Below are positions 1 to 6,994 of a stretch of 44,864 bases of DNA, in pieces. A model generated the notes under the pieces. That model did not search any database and had not been told where the DNA came from. It saw nothing but the letters and a program-made list of their open reading frames with translations. The first letter of the stretch is position 1; every line of letters begins with the position of its first letter. The position numbers and the translations under genes are program-made. The stretch is from Allokutzneria sp. NRRL B-24872 (GTDB lineage Bacteria; Actinomycetota; Actinomycetes; Mycobacteriales; Pseudonocardiaceae), in assembly GCF_002155965.1 (NCBI RefSeq), contig NZ_MUMH01000080.1, positions 589 through 45,452 on the forward strand, read 5' to 3'.

Positions 1-341
1 ATGGGGACGATGACACCGGCGGCGCGCAGCTCGATGGCGGCGCGGCGACCGAGCTCCGCGTCCACCTCGATCGCGTCGAGAACGGTGCCGGTGGCGACGA
101 GCAGCGAGTAGGGGCGGCCGCTCCACCAGGTGGCGACCTGGTCGGGCTGGGTGCCGACGCGGTCGGCCCAGTCCTGGTGCACGGGAACGGGACCGTCGGT
201 CTGGATGCCGTCCCGGCCCGCCCAGCCGGCGGCGGTCGGGTAGGTGCCCGGCAGGACCGGCCAGCCGCGCCAGGCGAGACCGATGGCCTCAGCGCGCAGC
301 TCGATCCGGAATGCTCCGCGCCAGCTGTCCGACCAATCCAT
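1..341 (-). CDS. Bifunctional primase/polymerase N-terminal domain protein (3' part missing)
   Basis: Only the first 113 codons lie in the window; the reading frame stays open to base 1. The ATG at 341 is preceded by GGAGG seven bases upstream, a strong ribosome binding site. The protein begins MDWSDSWRGAFRIELRAEAI and continues with a 'GLAWRGWPVLPG' segment, a WWSGRP segment and then LLVATGTVLDAIEVD, where the acidic 'DAIEVD' would be the metal-binding strand of an archaeo-eukaryotic primase-like (prim-pol, PF09250) fold. This pattern is typical of actinobacterial proteins annotated as bifunctional DNA primase/polymerase. It follows the Tad operon on the same strand after a gap of about 250 bases with no gene. 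The rest of the protein cannot be seen, so a role in replication or repair is an inference from the family. Confidence 0.68.
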   Translation of the reverse strand, partial: MDWSDSWRGAFRIELRAEAIGLAWRGWPVLPGTYPTAAGWAGRDGIQTDGPVPVHQDWADRVGTQPDQVATWWSGRPYSLLVATGTVLDAIEVDAELGRRAAIELRAAGVIVP

Positions 342-592
342 TTTCTGCCTCCAACAGTGCTTCTCGCTTCCAGTAAAACCAAACGGCACAACAGCCACCT
401 TGCGTAACCCCCCGTCGACAACCGGTAGCTACGGCACGGCGAATGAGACGTGGATCGCAGGCGGAACGAACTCCCGGGACCATTCGACTGCGACGGCCGA
501 CACCCTCTCTCCGGGGGTAATGCCGATCACAGTCGATCTCTCTGCCGCTCGCCGTCGCTCACCGACCGCTCATCGCAGTCGCCACTCGTCGT

Positions 593-949
593 TCACTCAG
601 CCGGACCGGCCCTGGCCCGTGCGACGACCGGTACGACGAACGGCAGGGGACCGTTCGGCACCGCTCGAACCTCGACGAGGGCGTCCCATCCGTCGAGTCG
701 ACAGGAGGTCACCACGACCGCCATCCGCGCAGCGACCCGCGCCGCGGCGCCGCACGAGGCGGTGGTCCCGGCGAGCGTCTGCCCGGCCGCCGCGAGAGCC
801 GCGAGGTCGGCCGCCGCCTCGGCCCGGTGCCGCTGGACCTGGGCCGAGCCGAGCCCGATCAGCAACACCAACACGGAGAGCAGCCCAGCGATCGCCGTTG
901 CCGCCACGACGGTCACAGAACCGCGATCCGCACTGTCTGCGCTGCTCAG
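593..949 (-). CDS. TadG/TadE-like minor pilin (Rv3654c-type)
   Basis: Last gene of the Tad operon. The protein has a short N-terminal DRGSVTV segment, one hydrophobic helix (AIAGLLSVLVLLIGLG) and then a RHRAEAAADLAALAAAG stretch, typical of actinobacterial TadE-like proteins such as Rv3654c; the rest would lie outside the membrane. It would be a minor pilin-like part of the Flp/Tad apparatus. The start is uncertain. The family keeps the DRG residues before the helix, but the only start inside that segment is CTG at 949, which overlaps the tadE stop (CTGA) and suggests translational coupling. The nearest conventional start is GTG at 916, which removes the DRGS residues and would give 107 residues. 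I prefer the coupled CTG start, giving 118 residues. The hydrophobic helix lacks the Glu of true pilins. Confidence 0.72.
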   Translation of the reverse strand: MSSADSADRGSVTVVAATAIAGLLSVLVLLIGLGSAQVQRHRAEAAADLAALAAAGQTLAGTTASCGAAARVAARMAVVVTSCRLDGWDALVEVRAVPNGPLPFVVPVVARARAGPAE

Positions 950-1302
950 GGGCCTGGAGCTGAGTCGCCGACACCGGGTTCGAGCAAGGCGAACGCGCTC
1001 CCGCGCAGCCGCAGTCCGGGAAGCAGGTGCCCGAGTGCGGCCACCGTCACCTCGACGGAGACGCTGTCGCCCTCCCGCCGAACGGTCAGCGCGGCACCGC
1101 TCGGAGCGATCTTGCTGAACGCTTCCGCCGAGCCGCCGAGATCGCCACGGGCGAGCAGCCGGGCGACCTCGCGGGCCGCGTCGACGCACCGGATCTGGTC
1201 GGCGGCCGCCCGCAGTCCGGTCAGCGCGAGGCCGAGCACGAGCACCAGCGCGGCGACCGCGACGGCGGCCTCCACGGTCGCCGCGCCGCGGTCGCCCGGC
1301 AC
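946..1302 (-). CDS. tadE: TadE-like pilus assembly protein (Rv3655c-type)
   Basis: A 118-residue protein with a GTG start whose G is the last base of the upstream pilin stop (TAGTG). It begins MPGDRGAATVEAAVAVAALV: a Gly-Ala-Ala-Thr-Val-Glu pseudopilin signature followed by a hydrophobic helix, as in TadE proteins processed by a prepilin peptidase. The remainder (AADQIRCVDAAREVARLLARGD) matches the conserved TadE periplasmic helix of actinobacteria. It lies between the Flp pilin and the TadG-like gene and is almost certainly cotranscribed with them. No prepilin peptidase gene is in the window, so processing must rely on one encoded elsewhere. Confidence 0.85.
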   Translation of the reverse strand: MPGDRGAATVEAAVAVAALVLVLGLALTGLRAAADQIRCVDAAREVARLLARGDLGGSAEAFSKIAPSGAALTVRREGDSVSVEVTVAALGHLLPGLRLRGSAFALLEPGVGDSAPGP

Positions 1303-1511
1303 TAGAAAGCGACGTCGAGCGCACGCCGGACCAACCCCTCCAGTGCCGCCGTCACCGGCTCCCCGGTGACCACCGCGTAGAGGATGCCCGCCAATGCGGC
1401 GGCGGCAATGGTGACGATCGCGTATTCCGAGCTGGCCATCCCGGCGTCGGAGTCGACGAGTCCGACAAGACGGGACCTCGATGACGAAAAGCTTTTCCCT
1501 TGCACGTTCAA
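1302..1511 (-). CDS. Flp-type pilin (DUF4244, Rv3656c-type)
   Basis: A 69-residue prepilin. A positively charged leader ends in DAG and is followed by MASSEYAIVTIAAAALAGIL: processing after Gly24 would leave a mature protein with Glu at +5 and Tyr at +6, the classic Flp 'EY' pair, then a hydrophobic assembly helix. This is the likely major subunit of the Tad pilus. The start is TTG at 1511 with AGAGG a few bases upstream. A 72-base gap separates it from tadC, the largest gap in the operon, which may hold signals for separate regulation of the abundant pilin. DUF4244 pilins are specific to actinobacteria. Confidence 0.85.
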   Translation of the reverse strand: MNVQGKSFSSSRSRLVGLVDSDAGMASSEYAIVTIAAAALAGILYAVVTGEPVTAALEGLVRRALDVAF

Positions 1512-1583
1512 CCGACCTCTTCCGGGGCTTCGACGAGTTCTCCATGTATTTCCTGTCCACTTCGGACATTTCGCATATCGGCG

Positions 1584-2309
1584 TTACCAGGTGGTCAGCA
1601 GCCCGTTCGCCAGTCCCACCACCACCGGCGCGACGCCCAAGCAGAGGAAGGCGGGCAGGAAGCACGCACCCAACGGCGCGGAGATCAGGACCGCCGCCCG
1701 CTGCGCGAGCGATTCGGCCCGTTCGGCGGCCGTGGCACGTAGCGCAACGGCCAGCTCGTGGACGAGCTGGGCGAGCGCGGCGCCCGACCGGGCCGTCCCC
1801 CGCGCTGCCCTGGCTAATCGCTTGGTCTCGGGAATCTCCGACGCCGATCGCCACGCGGCGGTGGGATCTGCGCCCAGTGCGAGCAGGTCCGCGGCCTCCA
1901 CCAACGCGGCCCGCGCTCGCCCGGAAAGCCGTTCTGCGGCAACGCGCACGGATGAGGGCACCGGCATCCCCGACTTCAGGCAGGCGGCGAGCATGTCCCA
2001 CGCCGCGGCCAGCACCAACGGATCGGCTTCGGGCGGCTTCGCCGGCCTGCCGAGCCACCAGCGCGCGCCGTACCAAGCCGCGACCGCCACAACAGGACTC
2101 AACAGTGCGGAGCTCGGTGCGAACGCGATGACGCAGCCACCGACGCTGAGGCCGACGACAACGGCCAACCACCGCTGACGAAGAGCAGCGTCGTGTTCCA
2201 CGCGTGGCTGTCCCCTCAGGGCACGAAGCCTCGCACGGGCGCTAGGAGAACTGGGCGCGACGACCAACGCCGTCGCCAACGCGAGTGCCGCAAGAGCTTG
2301 TGCCGTCAT
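1584..2309 (-). CDS. tadC: Tad secretion inner-membrane protein TadC
   Basis: A 241-residue type II secretion F-domain (GspF/TadC) platform protein. N-terminal hydrophobic segments (MTAQALAALALATALVV and a second pair near residues 45-80) precede a cytoplasmic helical domain with the conserved GMPVPSSVRVAAERL and ETKRLARAARGTARSGAAL regions, and the C-terminus is a hydrophobic hairpin (APLGACFLPAFLCLGVAPVV). It forms the membrane platform with TadB, above the ATPase TadA. The ATG at 2309 overlaps the tadB stop by four bases (ATGA). A longer reading frame exists upstream, but it would overlap tadB heavily and has an Arg/Gly-rich, non-conserved sequence, so it was not used. Confidence 0.85.
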   Translation of the reverse strand: MTAQALAALALATALVVAPSSPSARARLRALRGQPRVEHDAALRQRWLAVVVGLSVGGCVIAFAPSSALLSPVVAVAAWYGARWWLGRPAKPPEADPLVLAAAWDMLAACLKSGMPVPSSVRVAAERLSGRARAALVEAADLLALGADPTAAWRSASEIPETKRLARAARGTARSGAALAQLVHELAVALRATAAERAESLAQRAAVLISAPLGACFLPAFLCLGVAPVVVGLANGLLTTW

Positions 2310-3112
2310 GCGGTCACCACCCGCGAAACCAACCGCGCGCTCCACGCCACGCCCGCGCACATCAACGCGGAACCAACCACCAGCAGCACTTGGCCGAACC
2401 CGGTCCGCACGAGCACGGCGAGCGGCGCCGCCCCCATGGCCTCGCCGAGAAGCAGGCCCACCACCGGCAAGCACGCCAGCACCCCAGCCGTGGCGCGCGG
2501 GCCAGCCATGCGCGCCTCGACCTGGTGCGCGAAGCGGACCCGTTGGCTCAAGTCCCGGTGCACCGCCTCCAGCAACTCCGCCAGGGGCACGCCGTGGTTC
2601 TCCGCAGTGCTCCAGGCCTCGCCGAACTGCTTCAGGACCGGACCGCGCAGGGGGTCCTCCAGCGCGAAGTGGTCGACGGCCGCGCGCACATCACCACCGA
2701 GCCGAGCAGTGGAAGCTATGGCCTGCAAGGCTTTCTGGGCCTCAGGGTCCGCATCCGCGGCAACGTTGGCCACCGCGCTCGCGGGATGTGCGCCCGAACG
2801 CAGCTCTCCGACGATGAGTTCGAGCGCTTCCGCCAGACCGCACGCAGCGCTCCGCTGGCGGCGCTCGAACCGGTGTCGCCGCAGTTGCCGGACACCGGTC
2901 CACGCCAAGGCGGCGAACGCGATCCCCCCACCCACTCCGGCGAGCAGAACCCCGAACGCGCCAACGACCGGGACGAGAAGCGTGGCGTTCGGCCGGAACC
3001 TCGACCATCGGGAACGCGGTGGCGCCCCGAACAGCGCGGCGAGTCTGGGTCGCGCAGAAGGGTTGGGCCACAACGAGATCCCTAGCGCGAGGAGGAGAGC
3101 GGCAGCGACCAC
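2306..3112 (-). CDS. tadB: Tad secretion inner-membrane protein TadB
   Basis: A 268-residue F-domain protein. Two N-terminal hydrophobic segments are followed by the cytoplasmic F domain (AACGLAEALELIVGELRSG, ARLGGDVRAAVDHFA, EAWSTAENHGVPLAELLEAV) and two C-terminal membrane segments (TAGVLACLPVVGLLLGEAMG; GQVLLVVGSALMCAGVAWS). With TadC it forms the inner-membrane platform on which the ATPase acts. The GTG start at 3112 has GGAGG ten bases upstream and lies inside the last codons of tadA (31-base overlap), consistent with coupled translation. The order tadA-tadB-tadC-flp-tadE-tadG is that of M. tuberculosis Rv3659c-Rv3654c. Confidence 0.85.
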   Translation of the reverse strand: MVAAALLLALGISLWPNPSARPRLAALFGAPPRSRWSRFRPNATLLVPVVGAFGVLLAGVGGGIAFAALAWTGVRQLRRHRFERRQRSAACGLAEALELIVGELRSGAHPASAVANVAADADPEAQKALQAIASTARLGGDVRAAVDHFALEDPLRGPVLKQFGEAWSTAENHGVPLAELLEAVHRDLSQRVRFAHQVEARMAGPRATAGVLACLPVVGLLLGEAMGAAPLAVLVRTGFGQVLLVVGSALMCAGVAWSARLVSRVVTA

Positions 3113-4275
3113 GGCGGGTTCACCTCCCTCGCCCTCAGCAGGTCGGCGAGCAGGGACTGGCCGGAGGACCACCCGCTGCCGCACTGCCAGGCGGGCACGA
3201 ACCTGGCCCGCTCGTCGATGCGGGTGAGGGTGCCGATAGCCGCCAAACGACGCCGTCCGTCGGGTTCGCGCTTCATGTGCAGCACCACCTGGATCGCCGC
3301 GCTGAGCTGGCTGTGCAGGGCGTCTCGGGACAGTCCGCCGAGAGCGGCGAGTGCTTCCATGCGCGCCGGGACATCCGCCGGAGAGTTCGCGTGCACGGTG
3401 CCCGCACCGCCGTCATGGCCGGTGTTCAGCGCCGCGAGCAGCTCGCACACCTCCGCGCCGCGCACCTCTCCCACCACCAGGCGGTCGGGGCGCATGCGCA
3501 GGGCCTGCCGGACGAGCTGGCGCAGTGCGATCTCACCTGCGCCCTCGACATTGGGCGGGCGGGCCACGAGCCGCACCACGTGCGGGTGTCCCGGCCGCAG
3601 CTCCGCGGCTTCCTCGACGCTGACGATCCGCTCGTCGGCAGGAACGCAGCCGAGCATCGCGGCCAGCAGGGTCGTCTTGCCGGAACCGGTGTTGCCGACC
3701 ACGAGGAAGGCCAACCGTGCCGCGACCAACGCCTTGAGCACCGCCGTCATCTCGCGGTCGAAGGTCTTGAGGCGGCGCAGGGCGTCCAGGTCGTGCGTTG
3801 CCGGGCGCAGCACGCGAAGCGACACACAGGTGCCGTCGGCGGCGATCGGTGCGAGCACGGCGTGCAACCGGACGTTGCCCCCGGCACCGCACTCGGGGAG
3901 CCAACCGTCCACATAGGGCTGCGCGTCGTCGAGCCTCCGCCCGGCCGCGAGCGCGAGCCGTTGTGCCAGTCGCCGCACGGATTCCTCGTCCGGCAGGTCG
4001 ACCCGGGCCTCGCGCAGCCCTCGCCCCTGGTCCACCCAGACCTTGCCCGGTCCGGCCACCAGGACGTCCGTGGTCGCGGGGTCGCGCAGCAGTGGTTCGA
4101 GCGGCCCCGCACCAACGAATTCCTGATGCAGCAAGCGAATCGTGTGCAGCAGCGTGGCGTCGCCGATGACTCCCCCGGCCTCGGCGCGGACCGCGTCAGC
4201 GACCGCCCCCGCTGTCACCGGCCCGGTGGTGGCCGCGATCCGGTGCCGGACGCGGTCGGCCAGGTCCTCGCTCAT
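3082..4275 (-). CDS. tadA: TadA/CpaF-family secretion ATPase
   Basis: A 397-residue type II/IV secretion ATPase. An N-terminal domain (GPLEPLLRDPATTDVLVAGP, then VDQGRGLREARV) precedes the nucleotide-binding core: Walker A GNTGSGKTT with the lysine at about residue 200, an acidic Asp/Glu box (IVSVEEAAELRP), Walker B region (MRPDRLVVGEVRGAE) and His box (GTVHANSPADVPARMEAL). It powers pilus extension through the TadB/TadC platform. The ATG at 4275 overlaps the ssd stop (ATGA), so ssd and tadA are translationally coupled. Residues SVEEAAEL and GEVRGAEV mark this as the actinobacterial CpaF-like subfamily found beside an Ssd homologue. Confidence 0.93.
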   Translation of the reverse strand: MSEDLADRVRHRIAATTGPVTAGAVADAVRAEAGGVIGDATLLHTIRLLHQEFVGAGPLEPLLRDPATTDVLVAGPGKVWVDQGRGLREARVDLPDEESVRRLAQRLALAAGRRLDDAQPYVDGWLPECGAGGNVRLHAVLAPIAADGTCVSLRVLRPATHDLDALRRLKTFDREMTAVLKALVAARLAFLVVGNTGSGKTTLLAAMLGCVPADERIVSVEEAAELRPGHPHVVRLVARPPNVEGAGEIALRQLVRQALRMRPDRLVVGEVRGAEVCELLAALNTGHDGGAGTVHANSPADVPARMEALAALGGLSRDALHSQLSAAIQVVLHMKREPDGRRRLAAIGTLTRIDERARFVPAWQCGSGWSSGQSLLADLLRAREVNPPWSLPLSSSR

Positions 4276-5345
4276 CGCGATCCGCCCCCGCGCAACACGT
4301 CGAGCACCTGCCCCGCTGCCTCGGCGAGCGGCCCCTTGGCCTGCGCCGGGGCATGGCCGTTGTCGAGCTCGCGGTCGATGCCCGGCTCCGGGCGCATCGT
4401 CGTGAGCAGGGGCAGGGCGAGGGAGCGCCCCACGTCTTCGGCCTGCAGCCCGCCCGGAGCCGGGCCCCGGACCACGACCTGCAGCGCCGTCCCTCGGCTC
4501 AGCGCCCGCTCCGCGACACGGGAGGCCGCCGCGCAGGCGCGGACCTCGGCGGGTACGACGAGCACCGCCAGGTCGGCCAGGTCGAGCGCGGTGAGCGCGG
4601 CGTCGGGCAGGTGCCGGGGCAGGTCGCACACCACGACCCCGCCGCCACGGCGGCCCGCCGACACCACCGCCTCCACCGCTGCCGGTTCCGGACCGGTGCC
4701 GTCCCGATCGCAGGACAGCACGGTGAGGCCACCTCCCCGCACATCGGCGGTGGGCAACGCGGATCGCAGCGAGGACGGCGACATCCGGCCGCGCGTCGGG
4801 GTCAGCCCGGGCCAGCGCAGACCCTCCGTGTGCTCGGCGCCGAGCATCAGGTCCAGGCCGCCGCCGAACGGATCGCAGTCCACCAGCAGCACCTGCTCGC
4901 CCCTGCGGAGCGCGACCACCGAGACCGCGCAGGCCAGCACCGACGCCCCCGCGCCGCCTCTGCCGCCGATCACCGCGAGCACGCGGCCCGCATCCGATGC
5001 CGAGCCTTCCGCGACGTCGGCGAGCGTCGCGGTCAGCCACTCCTCGGCCTCCGGGAGGGAGAGGACCTTGTGCACTCCCAGTTCGACCGCCTGCCGCCAC
5101 ATCACCGGGTCGGGTTCGGTCGTCGTCAGCACCACGATGTCGGCCCGGCGCGGCAGATCCGCGGCGGCGCAGCTCCGCAGGCCGGAGTCGTCGAGCAGCA
5201 CCAGCGGGGCGGTCGCCCAGTGCCGCCGCGCCGCGGCGGGATCGGGCACCCGGTGCACGTCGCAGCCCGCGGCCGCGGCCAGCCGCAGTGCCTCGTCGAG
5301 GAGTTCGGTGTCCTCCATCAACACCAGAGGTCGTGCCGTTTCCAC
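4272..5345 (-). CDS. ssd: Septum-site-determining protein Ssd / CpaE-like ATPase
   Basis: A 357-residue protein of the actinobacterial CpaE-like family (M. tuberculosis Rv3660c). Residues 1-115 resemble a receiver-like domain without a clear phosphorylation site. From about residue 120 there is a MinD/ParA-type P-loop domain: GGRGGAGAS at 127-135, LLVDCDPFGGGLDL, and VVVCDLPRHLPDAALTALDLADLAVLVV. The P-loop lacks the usual lysine of KGGxGKT, as seen in this family, so canonical ATPase activity is doubtful. In Caulobacter CpaE positions the pilus machinery; in mycobacteria Ssd overexpression affects septation. The GTG start at 5345 follows GGGGAG with ideal spacing; a longer frame to 5855 is Arg/Pro-rich and not conserved. 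It is the first gene of the Tad operon. Confidence 0.85.
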   Translation of the reverse strand: METARPLVLMEDTELLDEALRLAAAAGCDVHRVPDPAAARRHWATAPLVLLDDSGLRSCAAADLPRRADIVVLTTTEPDPVMWRQAVELGVHKVLSLPEAEEWLTATLADVAEGSASDAGRVLAVIGGRGGAGASVLACAVSVVALRRGEQVLLVDCDPFGGGLDLMLGAEHTEGLRWPGLTPTRGRMSPSSLRSALPTADVRGGGLTVLSCDRDGTGPEPAAVEAVVSAGRRGGGVVVCDLPRHLPDAALTALDLADLAVLVVPAEVRACAAASRVAERALSRGTALQVVVRGPAPGGLQAEDVGRSLALPLLTTMRPEPGIDRELDNGHAPAQAKGPLAEAAGQVLDVLRGGGSR

Positions 5346-5817
5346 TGTCTCCCCCTGCCGTTCGCGTCCCGCCGGTGCGGGTTCCGGTGGTCGTTCCACC
5401 GTCGCTCGGGGCCGGGTCGGGTGCCATGGGGTCTCGGCGATCTGTGGACAACGGGCGCGTTGTGGACAACTCGGCCGCACCTGGTGGTCTTCGCGGCGGA
5501 AATGTCGGTGCCGCAGGGAAGAATTGAAAGTGGGGGGCTCCCCCACGCGCGCGCGATTGACCGCGCCGAGGCGTGGAGGAGGCCGTGGATCGGGCGGTGG
5601 TGGAGCTGAGCGGATGTGCGGCGGTGGCCTGAACCGGCCAGCGGTTCGGCATCGGCGCTCGCGGTGTGAACCCCGGGTGAAACCGTTCTGCGGCACCGAG
5701 CTTCGGCTTCGGCGGTGCACGCGGCGACGCGAGCCGGTCACGCACAACGTTGGCGTAGAACGTTTCAAGGACGTGAGAAGCGTTCTGAAGACCGGTCGAA
5801 AACGGGTCCGGACATGG
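5346..5817. other. Non-coding leader region of the ssd-tad operon
   Basis: About 470 bases with no convincing gene lie between the ssd start and the 6C RNA. Besides two DnaA-box-like sites (listed separately) there is a 7-bp hairpin with a 3-base loop at 5530-5546 (GTGGGGG/CCCCCAC), and a 10-bp inverted repeat with a 10-bp spacer at 5757-5766 and 5777-5786 (AGAACGTTTC / GAAGCGTTCT, one mismatch), which could be an operator. All forward and reverse reading frames here are Arg/Pro/Gly-rich extensions of genes in other frames. The ssd promoter must lie in this stretch, or transcription must read through from the 6C RNA. Confidence 0.5.
5443..5469 (-). promoter_or_regulatory. Pair of DnaA-box-like sites upstream of ssd
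   Basis: TGTGGACAA occurs at 5443-5451 and again at 5461-5469, the same orientation, starts 18 bp apart. On the minus strand both read TTGTCCACA, which is the high-GC actinobacterial form of the DnaA box (TTATCCACA in E. coli). They lie about 100-125 bases before the ssd start. Two perfect copies in 27 bp are unlikely by chance, but DnaA binding is inferred only from the sequence. Confidence 0.5.
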
Positions 5818-5905
5818 GACGACCCCCGCCAGGGGGGAGGGACGGGGGTCGTCATAGGTTCAGTCCCGGGGGGTCGGACTGAACCCGTCCGGCACAGCCG
5901 GACGT
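5818..5905 (-). ncRNA. 6C RNA (B11-like small RNA)
   Basis: Read on the minus strand, the RNA has a 5' hairpin (8-bp stem 5886-5893/5897-5904, 3-base loop), then two perfect stem-loops: 5876-5885 with 5857-5866 (10 bp) and 5843-5853 with 5818-5828 (11 bp). Each of these two loops carries exactly six consecutive C (complement of G5868-5873 and G5832-5837). Two stem-loops with six-C loops define the actinobacterial 6C RNA, which is known to lie near pilus-assembly and partitioning-like genes. In M. tuberculosis the 6C RNA B11 lies on the minus strand between Rv3660c (ssd) and Rv3661 (HAD), the same context as here. C-rich loops of 6C RNAs are thought to pair with G-rich ribosome binding sites. 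Ends are approximate; the 3' end may extend to the TTTT near 5793-5796. Confidence 0.88.
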
Positions 5906-5909
5906 GACT

Positions 5910-5915
5910 ACTGTA
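5910..5915 (-). promoter_or_regulatory. -10 box of the 6C RNA promoter
   Basis: On the minus strand TACAGT occupies 5915-5910, fitting the actinobacterial TAnnnT -10 consensus and placing the transcription start at about 5903-5905, exactly at the base of the first hairpin. No clear -35 hexamer is visible at the usual distance (5938-5933 reads GGCAAC). Confidence 0.55.
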
Positions 5916-6004
5916 TCCCCCCGCAACCAGAAGTTGCCTCTCGTCCGTTCGAGCGACAGGTGACGATTCGGCACCGGTGCCGCAACGAGACCTATGCTGA
6001 GCCC

Positions 6005-6859
6005 GTGATCGTTCCTGGTGAGAGCGTGCGAAAGACGGAAAAGACCCGGGTCGCGGCGTTCTTCGACCTCGACAAGACCGTCATCGCCAAATCGAGCACG
6101 CTGGCCTTCAGCAGGCCCTTCTTCCAGGAGGGGTTGATCAACCGGCGCGCGGTGCTGAAGAGCGCCTACGCCCAGTTCATGTTCATGCTCGCCGGGGCGG
6201 ACGCGGACCAGACCGAGCGCATGCGCGAGCACCTGACCTCGCTCTGCACCGGTTGGGACGTCGAACAGGTGCGCGCGATCGTGGACGAGACGCTGCACGA
6301 CATCGTCAACCCACTGGTCTACTCCGAGGCCGCCGAGCTCATCGCCGACCACAAGACCGAGGGCCACGATGTGATCGTCGTCTCTGCCTCCGGCGCGGAG
6401 ATCGTCCAGCCGATCGCGGAGATGGTCGGCGCCACCCGCAGCGTCGGCACCCGGATGGTCTCGGCCGAGGGCCGCTACACCGGCGAGGTCGACTTCTACT
6501 GCTACGGCGAGAACAAGGTCGTCGCGGCGCGGGAGCTGGCCGAGGCGGGCGGCTACGACCTGGCCGACTGCTACGCCTACTCCGACTCCATCACCGACCT
6601 GCCGCTGCTGGAGGCGGTCGGCCACCCCACGGCGGTGAACCCGGACCGGTCGCTGCGCAAGGTCGCCTCGCAGCGGGGGTGGCCGGTGCTCACCTTCTCC
6701 GACCCGGTCTCGCTCCGCTCGCGCATCCCGAGCCCTTCCGGCACGGCGGTCGCGGCGGCAGCGGTGGGACTCGGTGTCATGGCGGCGGCGGGAGTCGCTT
6801 TCTACGGCCTCCGCCGACACCAGCGACGGGCCAAAGGGCAAGAGGAACAGGGCGACTGA
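6005..6859 (+). CDS. HAD-superfamily IB hydrolase (SerB-like, Rv3661-type)
   Basis: A 284-residue phosphatase-like protein. The HAD motif I is FFDLDKTV with nucleophile Asp21 and acid/base Asp23; motif II is VIVVSASGAEIV (Ser); motif III is the lysine in YGENKVVAARE followed by YAYSDSITDLPLLE. It belongs to the HAD-IB group with phosphoserine phosphatase. A C-terminal hydrophobic segment (about residues 245-270) followed by RRHQRRAK suggests a membrane anchor with the catalytic domain in the cytoplasm. The chosen GTG start has no ribosome binding site, but TATGCT at 5993-5998 ends six bases before it, predicting a leaderless mRNA. A second GTG lies at 6026. The gene sits between the 6C RNA and the Ms1-like RNA; its substrate is unknown. 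Confidence 0.88.
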   Translation: MIVPGESVRKTEKTRVAAFFDLDKTVIAKSSTLAFSRPFFQEGLINRRAVLKSAYAQFMFMLAGADADQTERMREHLTSLCTGWDVEQVRAIVDETLHDIVNPLVYSEAAELIADHKTEGHDVIVVSASGAEIVQPIAEMVGATRSVGTRMVSAEGRYTGEVDFYCYGENKVVAARELAEAGGYDLADCYAYSDSITDLPLLEAVGHPTAVNPDRSLRKVASQRGWPVLTFSDPVSLRSRIPSPSGTAVAAAAVGLGVMAAAGVAFYGLRRHQRRAKGQEEQGD

Positions 6860-6959
6860 ACCTGTTAGGGCTAGCGGGTTCCAGCCGAAGGCGCAGCCCT
6901 ACTGACGGGTTGCCCCGGGGCGTGTCGACCTTGCTGAAACGGTGCACCCGTCCGTGCCC

Positions 6960-6988
6960 TTGCTGTGACGCCAATCACGGACTACAAA
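6960..6988 (+). promoter_or_regulatory. Promoter of the Ms1-like RNA
   Basis: TTGCTG at 6960-6965 and TACAAA at 6983-6988 are separated by exactly 17 bp, a good housekeeping-sigma promoter. Transcription would start near 6995. There is no open reading frame with a ribosome binding site directly downstream, which supports a non-coding product. Confidence 0.6.
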
Positions 6989-6994
6989 GGGAAG

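Noticed and set aside
5443-5469. Chromosomal origin of replication
   Set aside because: Only two DnaA-box-like sites, no dnaA, gyrB or recF near, and the clamp homologue at 31511 is far away and surrounded by unrelated genes.
3019-5907. 962-codon plus-strand reading frame across the Tad operon
   Set aside because: It is antisense to tadB, tadA and ssd, which have clear family motifs. Its composition (Arg, Ala, Gly, Pro rich) is that of a shadow frame in GC-rich DNA.
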